A stretch of DNA of 56,169 nt from Exilibacterium sp. (GTDB lineage Bacteria > Pseudomonadota > Gammaproteobacteria > Pseudomonadales > Cellvibrionaceae). The translations under genes and the position numbers were made by a program. Below the pieces are notes generated by a model, which searched no databases, was not told the origin of the DNA, and worked only from the letters and a program-made list of their open reading frames with translations. Below, piece by piece: positions 7,466 through 15,447 of this stretch; the stretch's first letter is position 1, and each line of letters opens with the position of its first letter. The stretch is from NCBI GenBank assembly GCA_028280195.1, contig JANQMH010000093.1:1-56169 (forward strand). Direction: 5' to 3'.

Positions 7466-8461
7466 ATGAAAAAGTTCGTCAATGATCCCGATCACTTTGT
7501 TGCGGAAATGCTCGAGGGCCTGGTTCTGGCCAATGCCGATACCTTGAAATACGTGCCCGAATACAATCTGGTTTACCGGGCCGATATGCCCAGCGACGAA
7601 AAAGTTTCCATTGTCCAGGGCTCTGGCAGTGGTCACGAGCCGGCCCATGTGATGGCCGTGGGCAGGGGCATGCTGGATGCGGCCGCGCCCGGCGGTGTTT
7701 TCTCCGCACCGCCGGTGGAATACTGCTTGGAGTGCCTGAAACGGATGAACTCGGCCAAGGGTGTTTTGTATCTGGTCAATAACTACCAGGGCGATCGTAT
7801 GAACTGGGATATGGCCAGGGAGATTGCCGAAGCAGAGGGTATCAAGGTCGGTGTCGTGGTCATCGACGACGATGTCGCCGTGCAGGACAGTACCCATACG
7901 GTTGGCAGGCGCGGTGTGGCGGGTAACTTTTTTGTCATCAAGGCCGTTGGCGCCGCCGCCGAGCGCGGTGCCAGCCTGGAAGAACTGGTGGCACTCGGTG
8001 ACCGGGTCAATAAAGCGGTGCGCAGCATGGGCGTGGCGCTGAGTTCCTGCACCCCACCGGCAAAAGGTACGCCGATCTTCGATATCGGCGGCGATGAAAT
8101 TGAGATGGGGGTGGGGATTCACGGCGAGCCGGGCCGCAGCCGGGAAAAAATTGCCGCCGCCGATGCCATTGTTGAAACGCTGTTCCAGGCGGTGCATACG
8201 GATTTACCGTTTAACGGCGGCGATCGTGTCGCGCTGATGATTAACGGTCTCGGCGGTACACCGGTGAGCGAACTCTACCTGCTTTACCGCAAAGCGGCGC
8301 AGCTGTGTAAAGACAATGGGCTGGAAGTGGTGAAGAACTATGTCGGCGAGTACTGCACGTCGCTGGAAATGGCCGGCGCCTCACTGACGCTGCTGAAACT
8401 CGACAGCGAACTGGAAACACTGCTGGATGCTCCGGCGCAAGTGCCCATTCGCGTATTCTAA
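7466..8461 (+). CDS. dhaK: Dihydroxyacetone kinase-type subunit K (substrate-binding)
   Basis: This 331-residue DhaK protein shows GSGSGHEPAH with His57, NNYQGDRMNWD with Asp110 and GVGIHGEPG with His219. His219 is the histidine that forms a hemiaminal with the ketone carbonyl. It works with DhaL to phosphorylate dihydroxyacetone or a related ketose in the cytoplasm. ATG 7466 is chosen because AAGGGTGAG lies just upstream; a GTG at 7457 falls inside that ribosome site. The product would feed triose or tetrose phosphates to the aldolase and transaldolase encoded alongside. Members of this family also phosphorylate L- or D-erythrulose, so the gene name reflects the family, not a proven substrate. 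Confidence 0.87.
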   Translation: MKKFVNDPDHFVAEMLEGLVLANADTLKYVPEYNLVYRADMPSDEKVSIVQGSGSGHEPAHVMAVGRGMLDAAAPGGVFSAPPVEYCLECLKRMNSAKGVLYLVNNYQGDRMNWDMAREIAEAEGIKVGVVVIDDDVAVQDSTHTVGRRGVAGNFFVIKAVGAAAERGASLEELVALGDRVNKAVRSMGVALSSCTPPAKGTPIFDIGGDEIEMGVGIHGEPGRSREKIAAADAIVETLFQAVHTDLPFNGGDRVALMINGLGGTPVSELYLLYRKAAQLCKDNGLEVVKNYVGEYCTSLEMAGASLTLLKLDSELETLLDAPAQVPIRVF

Positions 8462-8498
8462 CAGCATGACCGCCACTGGCGGCCGCGGTGTGACAGTT

Positions 8499-9698
8499 AT
8501 GACAAAACATATTCTCGAGCTGATTGCTGCAACCAACCCCGATTGCGAGATCTGGTGGGATTCATCGCCACTGGTCTACGGCAACTGGGTTTGCAAAACG
8601 CTGGCCGCTGCGCCGGCGCAAAAGCGGGATCTGTGGGCGCAGCAATTGCAGGATTTTTTCGATCCCGATGCACCGCAAAAAACCCTGGTGCGAGGTGTTA
8701 CCACCAACCCGCCGCTGTGCCAGCAGGCTATCGAGGATGATCCGCAGCGCTGGTCGAACTATATCCGCGGGCTTATCGAGGAATATCCCGACGGCAGTGT
8801 CGAGGATATTTACTGGATGACCTATCAGGAAATCGTCAGGCTGGGTGCCGAGAAGCTGCGTCCCCTGTGGCAGCAGTCGCATCGTCGCTACGGCTACCTG
8901 TCGGCACAGGTCGATCCGCGCTTCGCCTACGATTACGCTGCCATGCTGCGCCAGGCCCGCGAGCTGCAGGCTATCGCGCCCAATGTCATGGTGAAGTGCC
9001 CGGGTACTTTTGAAGGCTATCGTGTGCTCGAGGAAATGACGGCCATGGGTGTGGCCACCAACAATACCTCGTCTTTCAGCGTGGCGCAGTATATCGCCTG
9101 TATGGATGCGGTCAGCAGGGGGCTGCAGCGCGCCAGGGACAACGGTATCGACTTGTTCCGCTGGCGCTCGGTAATCACCCATATGTCGGATCGCCTGAGC
9201 CAGCTCGGCGATCTGCATCGCCAGGCACAGGCGCGCGGTATCGAGTTAAGCGAGGAGGATATCCGCTGGGGCGAAATCGCCATCTTCAAGCGCGGCTATC
9301 AGCTCGCCGGCGAGCGGCGCCACCCGAGCAAAATGCTGATGTGCAGTATGCGCGCAGGCAGCCCGAAAATGCGTGACGGCAGCATCGCCAGCTGGCATAT
9401 AGAGAAAATTGCCGGCGCCGATGTGGTGTACACCTGCCCGCCGTCCTATATCGGGCAGTTGCTGCAGGCGCAGGACAAAATGCGCCCGCCGCGCGCCGAT
9501 GCCATCGACGAGGCCCTGCCCCGGGCCTCGATGGACAAGCTGATGAAAATTCCGTATTTCCTGCAGTCTTATCAGCCCGACGGCATGAGCCCGGAACAGT
9601 TTAACCGCCACGCGCCCCTGGTGGCCACCATCGCCGAATTCTCGGCCGCCACCCGCACCATGGTGGACTTCGTGGCGCGCCAGTTCGAAGCTAATTGA
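8499..9698 (+). CDS. Transaldolase-like Schiff-base aldolase
   Basis: This 399-residue protein shows transaldolase hallmarks: WWDSSPLVYGNW near residue 19, GVTTNPPL at 66-73, and the lysine of MVKCPGT (Lys166) that would form the Schiff base. TNNTSSFSVAQY follows. It is longer than ordinary transaldolases (about 315-340 residues) and diverges strongly in the C-terminal half, so transfer of dihydroxyacetone or cleavage of another ketose phosphate are both possible. It begins 37 bp after dhaK, in line with one operon. An ATG at 8466 would add 11 residues; 8499 is preferred because similarity begins there. Its stop overlaps the convergent TonB receptor gene by 8 bp. Confidence 0.72.
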   Translation: MTKHILELIAATNPDCEIWWDSSPLVYGNWVCKTLAAAPAQKRDLWAQQLQDFFDPDAPQKTLVRGVTTNPPLCQQAIEDDPQRWSNYIRGLIEEYPDGSVEDIYWMTYQEIVRLGAEKLRPLWQQSHRRYGYLSAQVDPRFAYDYAAMLRQARELQAIAPNVMVKCPGTFEGYRVLEEMTAMGVATNNTSSFSVAQYIACMDAVSRGLQRARDNGIDLFRWRSVITHMSDRLSQLGDLHRQAQARGIELSEEDIRWGEIAIFKRGYQLAGERRHPSKMLMCSMRAGSPKMRDGSIASWHIEKIAGADVVYTCPPSYIGQLLQAQDKMRPPRADAIDEALPRASMDKLMKIPYFLQSYQPDGMSPEQFNRHAPLVATIAEFSAATRTMVDFVARQFEAN

Positions 9699-12606
9699 AC
9701 TTGCCCCTGACCCCCAGCAGAAATGTCCTTTCAATATTCTGATACTGCTGCACAAATCCGGAGCCATTCGATCTGAACTCGTTCAGCTCTTGCTCGCGGG
9801 TCAGGTTGATGGCGTCGAAGTACAGCTGGATATCGTCGCTCAGCTGATATTTGAGGCCGACGTCGAACTGCAGCCGCGAGTCGGTATAGACGTCGTTGTT
9901 GACATCGTCCTCATCGTTCAGGCGTACCAGAAAATCGCTGGTGTAGGCTGCCGTCAGGCGGATGTCCCACTTTTGCCGGGCCCAGCCGGCGGTGAGGTTG
10001 GCGGTCTCGTCGGCCTGACCGATAAGGGGCGCATCCCGTGTTTCAAGTTCAGCCTCGCTATCGACAAAGGTCATATTGGCGCCGATATTGAATCCGGCCG
10101 GCAGTTCCTGGAAGTAAGACAACTCCAGCCCGACAACTTCCGCTGCCTCGCCGTTCAAGGTCGTGCGTATCTCCACATCGTCCGCTGTCGCCACCACGTC
10201 GGCCAGTTGCGCCCGCTGGATGATTTGCCGGCCGACACCGCTGTCGGCGTCGACATTGGCGCGGAAGATAAAATCGTCGATATCCTTGTAGAATATGCCG
10301 GCCTGCACAACGGCAACCACGTTCTCCGGATACCAGGCGAGGTTCAGGTCGAGGTTCATGGCCGAAAACGGGTCGAGATTCGGGTTGCCGGCGTCGATCT
10401 GCAGTTCGTTGTCATCCTCGTCGAAATCGATATCTATGCCCGGGTTATTGCGCGCAAAGGACGGCCGTACCACCGAATTGTAGTAGCCGGCGCGGAAGAT
10501 CAGGTCGTCTCTGATATTCCAGCGCAGATTCGCCGACGGCAGTACGTCGGTGTAGTCTTTGTCGAAGTCGACCGGGTCGGCCACGTTGCCAGCGAAATCC
10601 CCCGTATTGACCACAAAGCCGGAGGTGGAAAAGTCGGTTTGCTCCACCCGTACCCCGGCAATCAGGGTCATATTATCGCCGAAGTTAAACCGCCCCATGC
10701 CGTAGGCAGCGGTAATCTCCTCCTCGGAATCGTAGTCGCTCAGCAGCTCATCGCGCTGGTTGTCCAGCAGATCGCCCTCTTCGGCGCTGACGTTGCCGAG
10801 GGCAAACTGGCTGCGGTAAAAACTGATCACTTCGGTCAGCGGCGTGGACGGACCCCAGTCGCCGATATCGAAGTCCGGGCTAAAGGCGCGGAAATCCGCC
10901 AGGGTCGCGTCGGCCTCTCCCTGTGCCTCTTCGAACACACTGTTACTGATATCCAGTTCCTTGGCGTGTTCGAAGTACTTGAAGCCAAACTGCAGGCTGC
11001 CGAAATCCATATCGCGTTCGAAATTGAGCGCAAATTCGGTATTCTCATCCTTGGAATCTTCAAGCGTGATGCGATAGCGGTTGAACTCGTAATTACTGCG
11101 GTCGGCTATCAGGTCGCTGTCTGCCTGGTCGATGCCTTCAATGCGATAGGAATCCTCGCCAATGGTATAGCTGACACCGCTGCCGATATTCTCACCGATA
11201 TCGTCGCTGGTTGAGAAGCGCACACGAAAATCATCTTCGTCGCGGGTGGCCTCGGAGTAGGAGAGGTTGTAGTCGATAGTCCAGCGATCAAAAAAGTTTT
11301 TACCGCCGATGGAGAAGGTCTCGATATCCTGCTCCTCGTCCTGGTCGCGATATTCCTTGCGGATGCGCATTTCCTCGGCGGTGCCCGAGTTGGGCGCAAC
11401 GGGGTTTATGTCCCCGCGACCGTAGTCGAAGGAGTTGCGGGTGCGAAGTTCGGTTTCGAGCAGATTCGACAGGGTATAGCGCAGGTGATACTGGGCGCTG
11501 TCAGTGGGCCTGTAGTCGAAGTTGAGGCTTACCGAGGAGCGCTCACGGCCGAGATCGAGGGTGCGTGTATCGAGCCGGCCGAGGGTTTCAATACCGCTGT
11601 CATTGTCGCCTTCGAGAATGCCGTCGCCTTCATCCCCCTCGATGTTTTCGATCAGGTAGTCCCGCTCCGATGTGCTTAACGACAGGGCGATGCCAACGGT
11701 ATCATCGGCAAATTTGTTCGAGTAGATAAAAGAGCCCTTGTAGGCGTCCTCGGTAGAGCGTTCGTCATAGCCCAGTTCACCTTTGAAGGAAATATGCTGG
11801 CCCTCGCGCTGGAATGCCGACAGGCTGCGAATGGACACTGTGCCGCCGATGGTATCGCCGTCCTCGGCGGCGGTTACCACCTTGCTGACTTCCAGGTTCT
11901 CCAGCAGCTCCGCCGGCACCACATCCAGGGCAACCGCCCGGTCGCGGTCCGGCGCGGTCTCCGTTGACGGCACGCGGGCGCCGTTGAGCCTGACGTTGGT
12001 GAAATTCGGTCCGAGGCCCCTGACGCTGACAAAGCGCCCTTCACCGTCGGAGCGTTCAATGGATATGCCCGGCAGGCGCTGCAGGGCCTCGGCGATGTTC
12101 TGATCGGCAAACTTACCGGCGTCGGTGGAGGCGACGACGTTTTTCAGTGTGTCCGACGAACGCTCCTGGTTCAGCGCCGATACAATCGCCGCGCGACTGC
12201 CGACCACCTCTATGATTTCCAGGTTGTCATCGGCCGGCGACAGCCGGATATCCTGCGCGACTATCTGCCCGCCGCGTACCTCGACGCTGATTTCCAGGGT
12301 GTTATAACCGATGTAATCGACATTGACCTGATAGCTGCCATCGGGCAGGTCCTGAATTCGAAAGCGCCCCTCCGCATCGGTTACCGCGCGCCGGTTCACG
12401 GATTCAATCGAGATTATCGCACCCTGCAGTTTTTTGCTGGCCGAGCCCACCACCTGGCCGATCAGTGCGCCGTTCTCCTGGGCGGTGGTGTGCGCAGCGC
12501 CTGAGAGCAACAGCAAAGATATCGCCATCTTCGATATAAACCGGGGCTTGGGTTGAAACGGTGACGTGAGTAGAGCCTGGTACAGCCTGTTGCGTTGAAT
12601 TTTCAT
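9691..12606 (-). CDS. TonB-dependent receptor with carboxypeptidase-regulatory-like N-terminus
   Basis: This 971-residue outer-membrane receptor has a signal peptide over about residues 1-43, a CarboxypepD_reg-like beta-sandwich over about 44-130 (GALIGQVVGSASKKLQGA), and a plug over about 140-260 (VASTDAGKFADQN, VSVRGLGPNFTNVRLNG). A large beta-barrel runs to the end. This architecture is typical of carbohydrate importers in glycan-degrading proteobacteria. It presumably takes up an oligomer or sugar acid for the surrounding catabolic genes. ATG 12606 is chosen because the upstream 16 codons precede a normal signal peptide. A candidate RpiR box lies about 115 bp upstream. It is convergent with the transaldolase-like gene. 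Confidence 0.9.
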   Translation of the reverse strand: MKIQRNRLYQALLTSPFQPKPRFISKMAISLLLLSGAAHTTAQENGALIGQVVGSASKKLQGAIISIESVNRRAVTDAEGRFRIQDLPDGSYQVNVDYIGYNTLEISVEVRGGQIVAQDIRLSPADDNLEIIEVVGSRAAIVSALNQERSSDTLKNVVASTDAGKFADQNIAEALQRLPGISIERSDGEGRFVSVRGLGPNFTNVRLNGARVPSTETAPDRDRAVALDVVPAELLENLEVSKVVTAAEDGDTIGGTVSIRSLSAFQREGQHISFKGELGYDERSTEDAYKGSFIYSNKFADDTVGIALSLSTSERDYLIENIEGDEGDGILEGDNDSGIETLGRLDTRTLDLGRERSSVSLNFDYRPTDSAQYHLRYTLSNLLETELRTRNSFDYGRGDINPVAPNSGTAEEMRIRKEYRDQDEEQDIETFSIGGKNFFDRWTIDYNLSYSEATRDEDDFRVRFSTSDDIGENIGSGVSYTIGEDSYRIEGIDQADSDLIADRSNYEFNRYRITLEDSKDENTEFALNFERDMDFGSLQFGFKYFEHAKELDISNSVFEEAQGEADATLADFRAFSPDFDIGDWGPSTPLTEVISFYRSQFALGNVSAEEGDLLDNQRDELLSDYDSEEEITAAYGMGRFNFGDNMTLIAGVRVEQTDFSTSGFVVNTGDFAGNVADPVDFDKDYTDVLPSANLRWNIRDDLIFRAGYYNSVVRPSFARNNPGIDIDFDEDDNELQIDAGNPNLDPFSAMNLDLNLAWYPENVVAVVQAGIFYKDIDDFIFRANVDADSGVGRQIIQRAQLADVVATADDVEIRTTLNGEAAEVVGLELSYFQELPAGFNIGANMTFVDSEAELETRDAPLIGQADETANLTAGWARQKWDIRLTAAYTSDFLVRLNDEDDVNNDVYTDSRLQFDVGLKYQLSDDIQLYFDAINLTREQELNEFRSNGSGFVQQYQNIERTFLLGVRGKFN

Positions 12607-12718
12607 AATCGAACTCTCGCATCGGGTATTTTTATTATCTGATAAAACCGTCACGGCCTATGGGTGACAATGCCTAGTTTTACATTAATTTTTCATAAAA
12701 TACAATTGCTAACTTTAT

Positions 12719-12734
12719 TGTTATTTTTTTCACA
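12719..12734 (+). promoter_or_regulatory. Candidate RpiR-type operator, site 3
   Basis: TGTTATTTTTTTCACA matches the box at 15311-15326 in 13 of 16 positions. It lies about 115 bp upstream of the minus-strand TonB receptor gene. The region is AT-rich, which raises the chance-match risk. Confidence 0.4.
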
Positions 12735-12862
12735 ATTTGTATGACATATGTTTTTTATGACTGCATCTTGGAGTCTGCTGATCGTCTTTATCTTGTTTGG
12801 TTATAGCAAACTGTCTTCCTGAGCCCGGCGCAAGCGCGCGGGTGCGAACCGGATTTGGGGTA

Positions 12863-12883
12863 GCGGCGGTTTTTTCCCGCCGC
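12863..12883 (-). terminator. Hairpin after the second dehydratase gene
   Basis: GCGGCGG (12863-12869) pairs with CCGCCGC (12877-12883) around a 7-nt loop, immediately beyond the stop of the minus-strand dehydratase. No T-run follows on that strand, so it is an atypical terminator or 3-prime end stabiliser. Confidence 0.35.
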
Positions 12884-12886
12884 GGT

Positions 12887-14110
12887 TCAGGCCTGTATGC
12901 TTGTCGACGCGCCGGTCAGTTTGCCCTCATCGACATTGATGCCGATGCCGGGGCTGTCCGGGACCAGCAGGTGCCCGTCGCTAAACACAATGTTCTCCTG
13001 CATTACCGCGAGCAGGTGCCGGTAGTGATCGACATCGGGAAATTCGAGAAACGGCCCGCAGTTGGAAATGGAGGCAACAAACTGCAGTGCAGCGGCCGTA
13101 CTCAACGTCGGCCGGGTATTGTGACAGACTATGGGCTTGGTAAAGGCCTGGGCAATGGCGGCGATCTTTTTCATCTCGGTAAGGCCGCCGGCCTTGATGG
13201 GGTCGGGGTTCAGTATATCGGGATTGCCCTCGGTAATCAGGTCTTTTATCTGCCAGCGGGTGTATTCCTTCTCGCCGGCTATTACCAGAGAATCCTGCAA
13301 TTCATTGACCACATGACGGGTCTCGGCGTGGTTCTGGTCAGAGCAGGGCTCTTCGAAAAAGCGGATGCCGTATTCCTCGTAAAGGCGCTTGCCGACCTGT
13401 ACCGCGCGGCCGGCGCTGTAGCCGTTGTTGATATCGACAAACAGCTCAGCGTCATCGCCGATGGCTTTTTTTACCGCTTTGACATAATCGAAAGTGGGGT
13501 CGGGATCGGGGTTGAGGCGGTACTCGCGAATCTGCATCCTGAGTTTTACCACCCGGAACCCGTCTTTAACGAACTTGGCGGCCTGCCTGGCGGCCTCTTT
13601 TGTCGTCAACTTTTTGCCGGCGCCTACGCCGAAGCTGCCGTAGGCAAGTATCCTGTCCCGGTAGCGGCCGCCCATCAGCTTGTGGGCAGGCAGCCCCAGC
13701 AGCTTGCCTTTGAGATCCCACAGTGCAATATCGACACCGGCAATGGCATTGGCCAGTGAGCCGCCGGGGCCGAGGTCGTGATTGCGATAAAACATCCGGT
13801 CCCAGATCGGTTCGATATCAAAGGGGTCGCTGCCCAGCACCTGGCGTTTGATGCCGTTGTGAATAAACGTCTCCATCACCGCGGTATTGTCTTCGGCGCA
13901 CTCCCCCCAGCCCGACAGGCCGGAGTCGGTGGTGACTTTGACAAAAATGGCGCCGGGCATTAGGAAAGTTTTCACCTCACTGATTTTAACCCCCGACAGT
14001 GCGGTCGGTGCAGCGGCGCTGTGCGCACCCAGCGGCGCAACCAGTCCGGCCGCGGCAGCAGTGGTTGCGGCGGATTTCAGGAAGTCGCGTCTGTGCAGAA
14101 CTCTGGCCAT
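12887..14110 (-). CDS. Second Tat-exported enolase-superfamily sugar-acid dehydratase
   Basis: This 407-residue protein has a clear twin-arginine leader (HRRDFLKSA, residues 6-14, then an Ala-rich core and cleavage near AHSAAA). The barrel carries K189-L-R191, metal ligands Asp226, Glu253/254 and Glu280 (VDINN, FEEP, GEKEY), Asp303 and His330. The K-x-R rather than K-x-K signature separates it from the first dehydratase and suggests a different stereochemistry or substrate, as in some galactonate/gluconate-type dehydratases. Identity between the two looks low outside the motifs. It lies between the receptor and the regulator on the minus strand. Periplasmic dehydration before transport by the GntP or DASS permeases is inferred. 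Confidence 0.85.
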   Translation of the reverse strand: MARVLHRRDFLKSAATTAAAAGLVAPLGAHSAAAPTALSGVKISEVKTFLMPGAIFVKVTTDSGLSGWGECAEDNTAVMETFIHNGIKRQVLGSDPFDIEPIWDRMFYRNHDLGPGGSLANAIAGVDIALWDLKGKLLGLPAHKLMGGRYRDRILAYGSFGVGAGKKLTTKEAARQAAKFVKDGFRVVKLRMQIREYRLNPDPDPTFDYVKAVKKAIGDDAELFVDINNGYSAGRAVQVGKRLYEEYGIRFFEEPCSDQNHAETRHVVNELQDSLVIAGEKEYTRWQIKDLITEGNPDILNPDPIKAGGLTEMKKIAAIAQAFTKPIVCHNTRPTLSTAAALQFVASISNCGPFLEFPDVDHYRHLLAVMQENIVFSDGHLLVPDSPGIGINVDEGKLTGASTSIQA

Positions 14111-14210
14111 GGCATTTTCCCCTGTTTGTTATCTTATGGTCGGGTACTGCGCGGCTGAGCCGCGCAGTTGAGACGTATAGGACAGCAGTGATCGGCTGCG
14201 GGGGTAACTG

Positions 14211-15179
14211 TCAGGTGAGGCGGCCGGTCAGGCGGTGATGATTACCGCGGTCGTCGTCACTCTCCTCATCCCAGTTAACCGCAACACCGCCGGGAACATC
14301 GTCAAAACTCTGTATTCTTTCGCGCGCCTTTTTGCCGATGGTCGATACCAGTTCTGAGAGCAGCACCTCGATAACCGACATGGCCGGAACCATGGAATTG
14401 AACATGGAAACGGACTTTACACTGGCACAGATCACGCTGTCGGCAATATCGGCAATGGGCGAAAGGCCCTGGTCGGTGAACAGCACGATGGCGGTATTCT
14501 TTTCGCTGGCCAGGCGGGCGAAGGAAATATTATCGGTATCGTAATTGGGGAAATCGAAAATAACGATAATGTCTTTCCTGCTGATATCCAGCAGGCGCTC
14601 GGAGCGATCCAGGGGATTATTGCCTACCAGTTCGGTATTGGGGCGGATGCGATTGATATGCGCCTGAAAATACCTCGCCAGCACCTGGCTGACCATACCC
14701 CCCATACACAGAATGCGCCGCCGCGGGTCGGACATCATCCGCGCAGCTTCGCCCAACTCGGCCAGCTGCACATTGTCAAAGCTGCTGGCAATGGAGTTCT
14801 GGAACACGCGCACGTTCGCCTGAATATTGTTGAGGCCTTCCCGGCTGCCGGCGCCCGACTCGCCCGCTGCGCCGGCGGCACTTCCCACCAGCGACTGCAC
14901 TTCGCGGTGCAGTGTGCGCTGAAACTCCGGGTAGCCGTCGAACCCCAGCTTCTTTATGCATCTGACCACCGAGGGGACACTGACATTGCCGCGTTCGGCC
15001 AGTTCGGCCAGCGTTTCGAGGCCGGCAAGCGGGTATTCAGCCAGCAGTGCGCGGCCGACTTTCCTATCGGTTTTCGTCAGTGTCTGCCACTGAGACTTCA
15101 ACAGCTCGGAGATAGCCACGGCGGAGGAGGCAGCCGGTCTTTCCCGGTTTTTGGCGGTATCGGTGGGTCTCTTGGTCAT
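14211..15179 (-). CDS. RpiR-family transcriptional regulator (HTH + SIS)
   Basis: This 322-residue regulator has an N-terminal HTH_6 domain over about residues 25-105 (LTKTDRKVGRALL, NVSVPSVVRCIKKLGF) and a SIS sugar-phosphate-binding domain over about residues 140-270. Such proteins sense a phosphosugar intermediate and control the cognate catabolic genes. Four related 16-bp boxes in this locus (3416, 4825, 12719, 15311) resemble the TGTAAT-ATTACA palindromes known for the RpiR family member HexR. One lies in the divergent region shared with the GntP permease, consistent with local control and autoregulation. An 11-12-bp repeat array lies directly upstream of its start. Confidence 0.87.
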   Translation of the reverse strand: MTKRPTDTAKNRERPAASSAVAISELLKSQWQTLTKTDRKVGRALLAEYPLAGLETLAELAERGNVSVPSVVRCIKKLGFDGYPEFQRTLHREVQSLVGSAAGAAGESGAGSREGLNNIQANVRVFQNSIASSFDNVQLAELGEAARMMSDPRRRILCMGGMVSQVLARYFQAHINRIRPNTELVGNNPLDRSERLLDISRKDIIVIFDFPNYDTDNISFARLASEKNTAIVLFTDQGLSPIADIADSVICASVKSVSMFNSMVPAMSVIEVLLSELVSTIGKKARERIQSFDDVPGGVAVNWDEESDDDRGNHHRLTGRLT

Positions 15180-15220
15180 TGGCCTGCACTTGTCTTCGCT
15201 GTCACGCCTCTGCGCATTTT

Positions 15221-15278
15221 TTGGTCTCTTGTTGGTCTCTTGTTAGTCCCTACTTTAGCCTCTACTTTAGTCCCTACT
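15221..15278 (+). repeat. 11/12-bp tandem repeats upstream of the RpiR gene
   Basis: Two TTGGTCTCTTG units (15221-15231, 15232-15242) are followed by TTAGTCCCTACT, TTAGCCTCTACT and TTAGTCCCTACT (15243-15278). The period changes from 11 to 12 bp, with a shared TTrGyCyCT start. The array lies 42 bp upstream of the RpiR start codon. Confidence 0.75.
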
Positions 15279-15310
15279 GGCCTTATACCGGTTGACATGG
15301 GAGATCGGTA

Positions 15311-15326
15311 TGTAATATTTTTAACA
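15311..15326 (+). promoter_or_regulatory. Candidate RpiR-type operator, site 4
   Basis: TGTAATATTTTTAACA lies between the divergent RpiR and GntP genes. It is nearly identical to the reverse complement of the aldolase-promoter box (15 of 16). A further perfect inverted pair AATATTT (15314-15320) / AAATATT (15328-15334) overlaps it. Confidence 0.55.
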
Positions 15327-15447
15327 CAAATATTAAAAAGGCGTATCTTGTAAATAATAACTACAACATTGCCAAGTTTCAATACAGATTGTTGAAACCT
15401 GGGATGTTTTACCATAATTCTTGCATCCAGTGAGGGAGATAGGCCAT

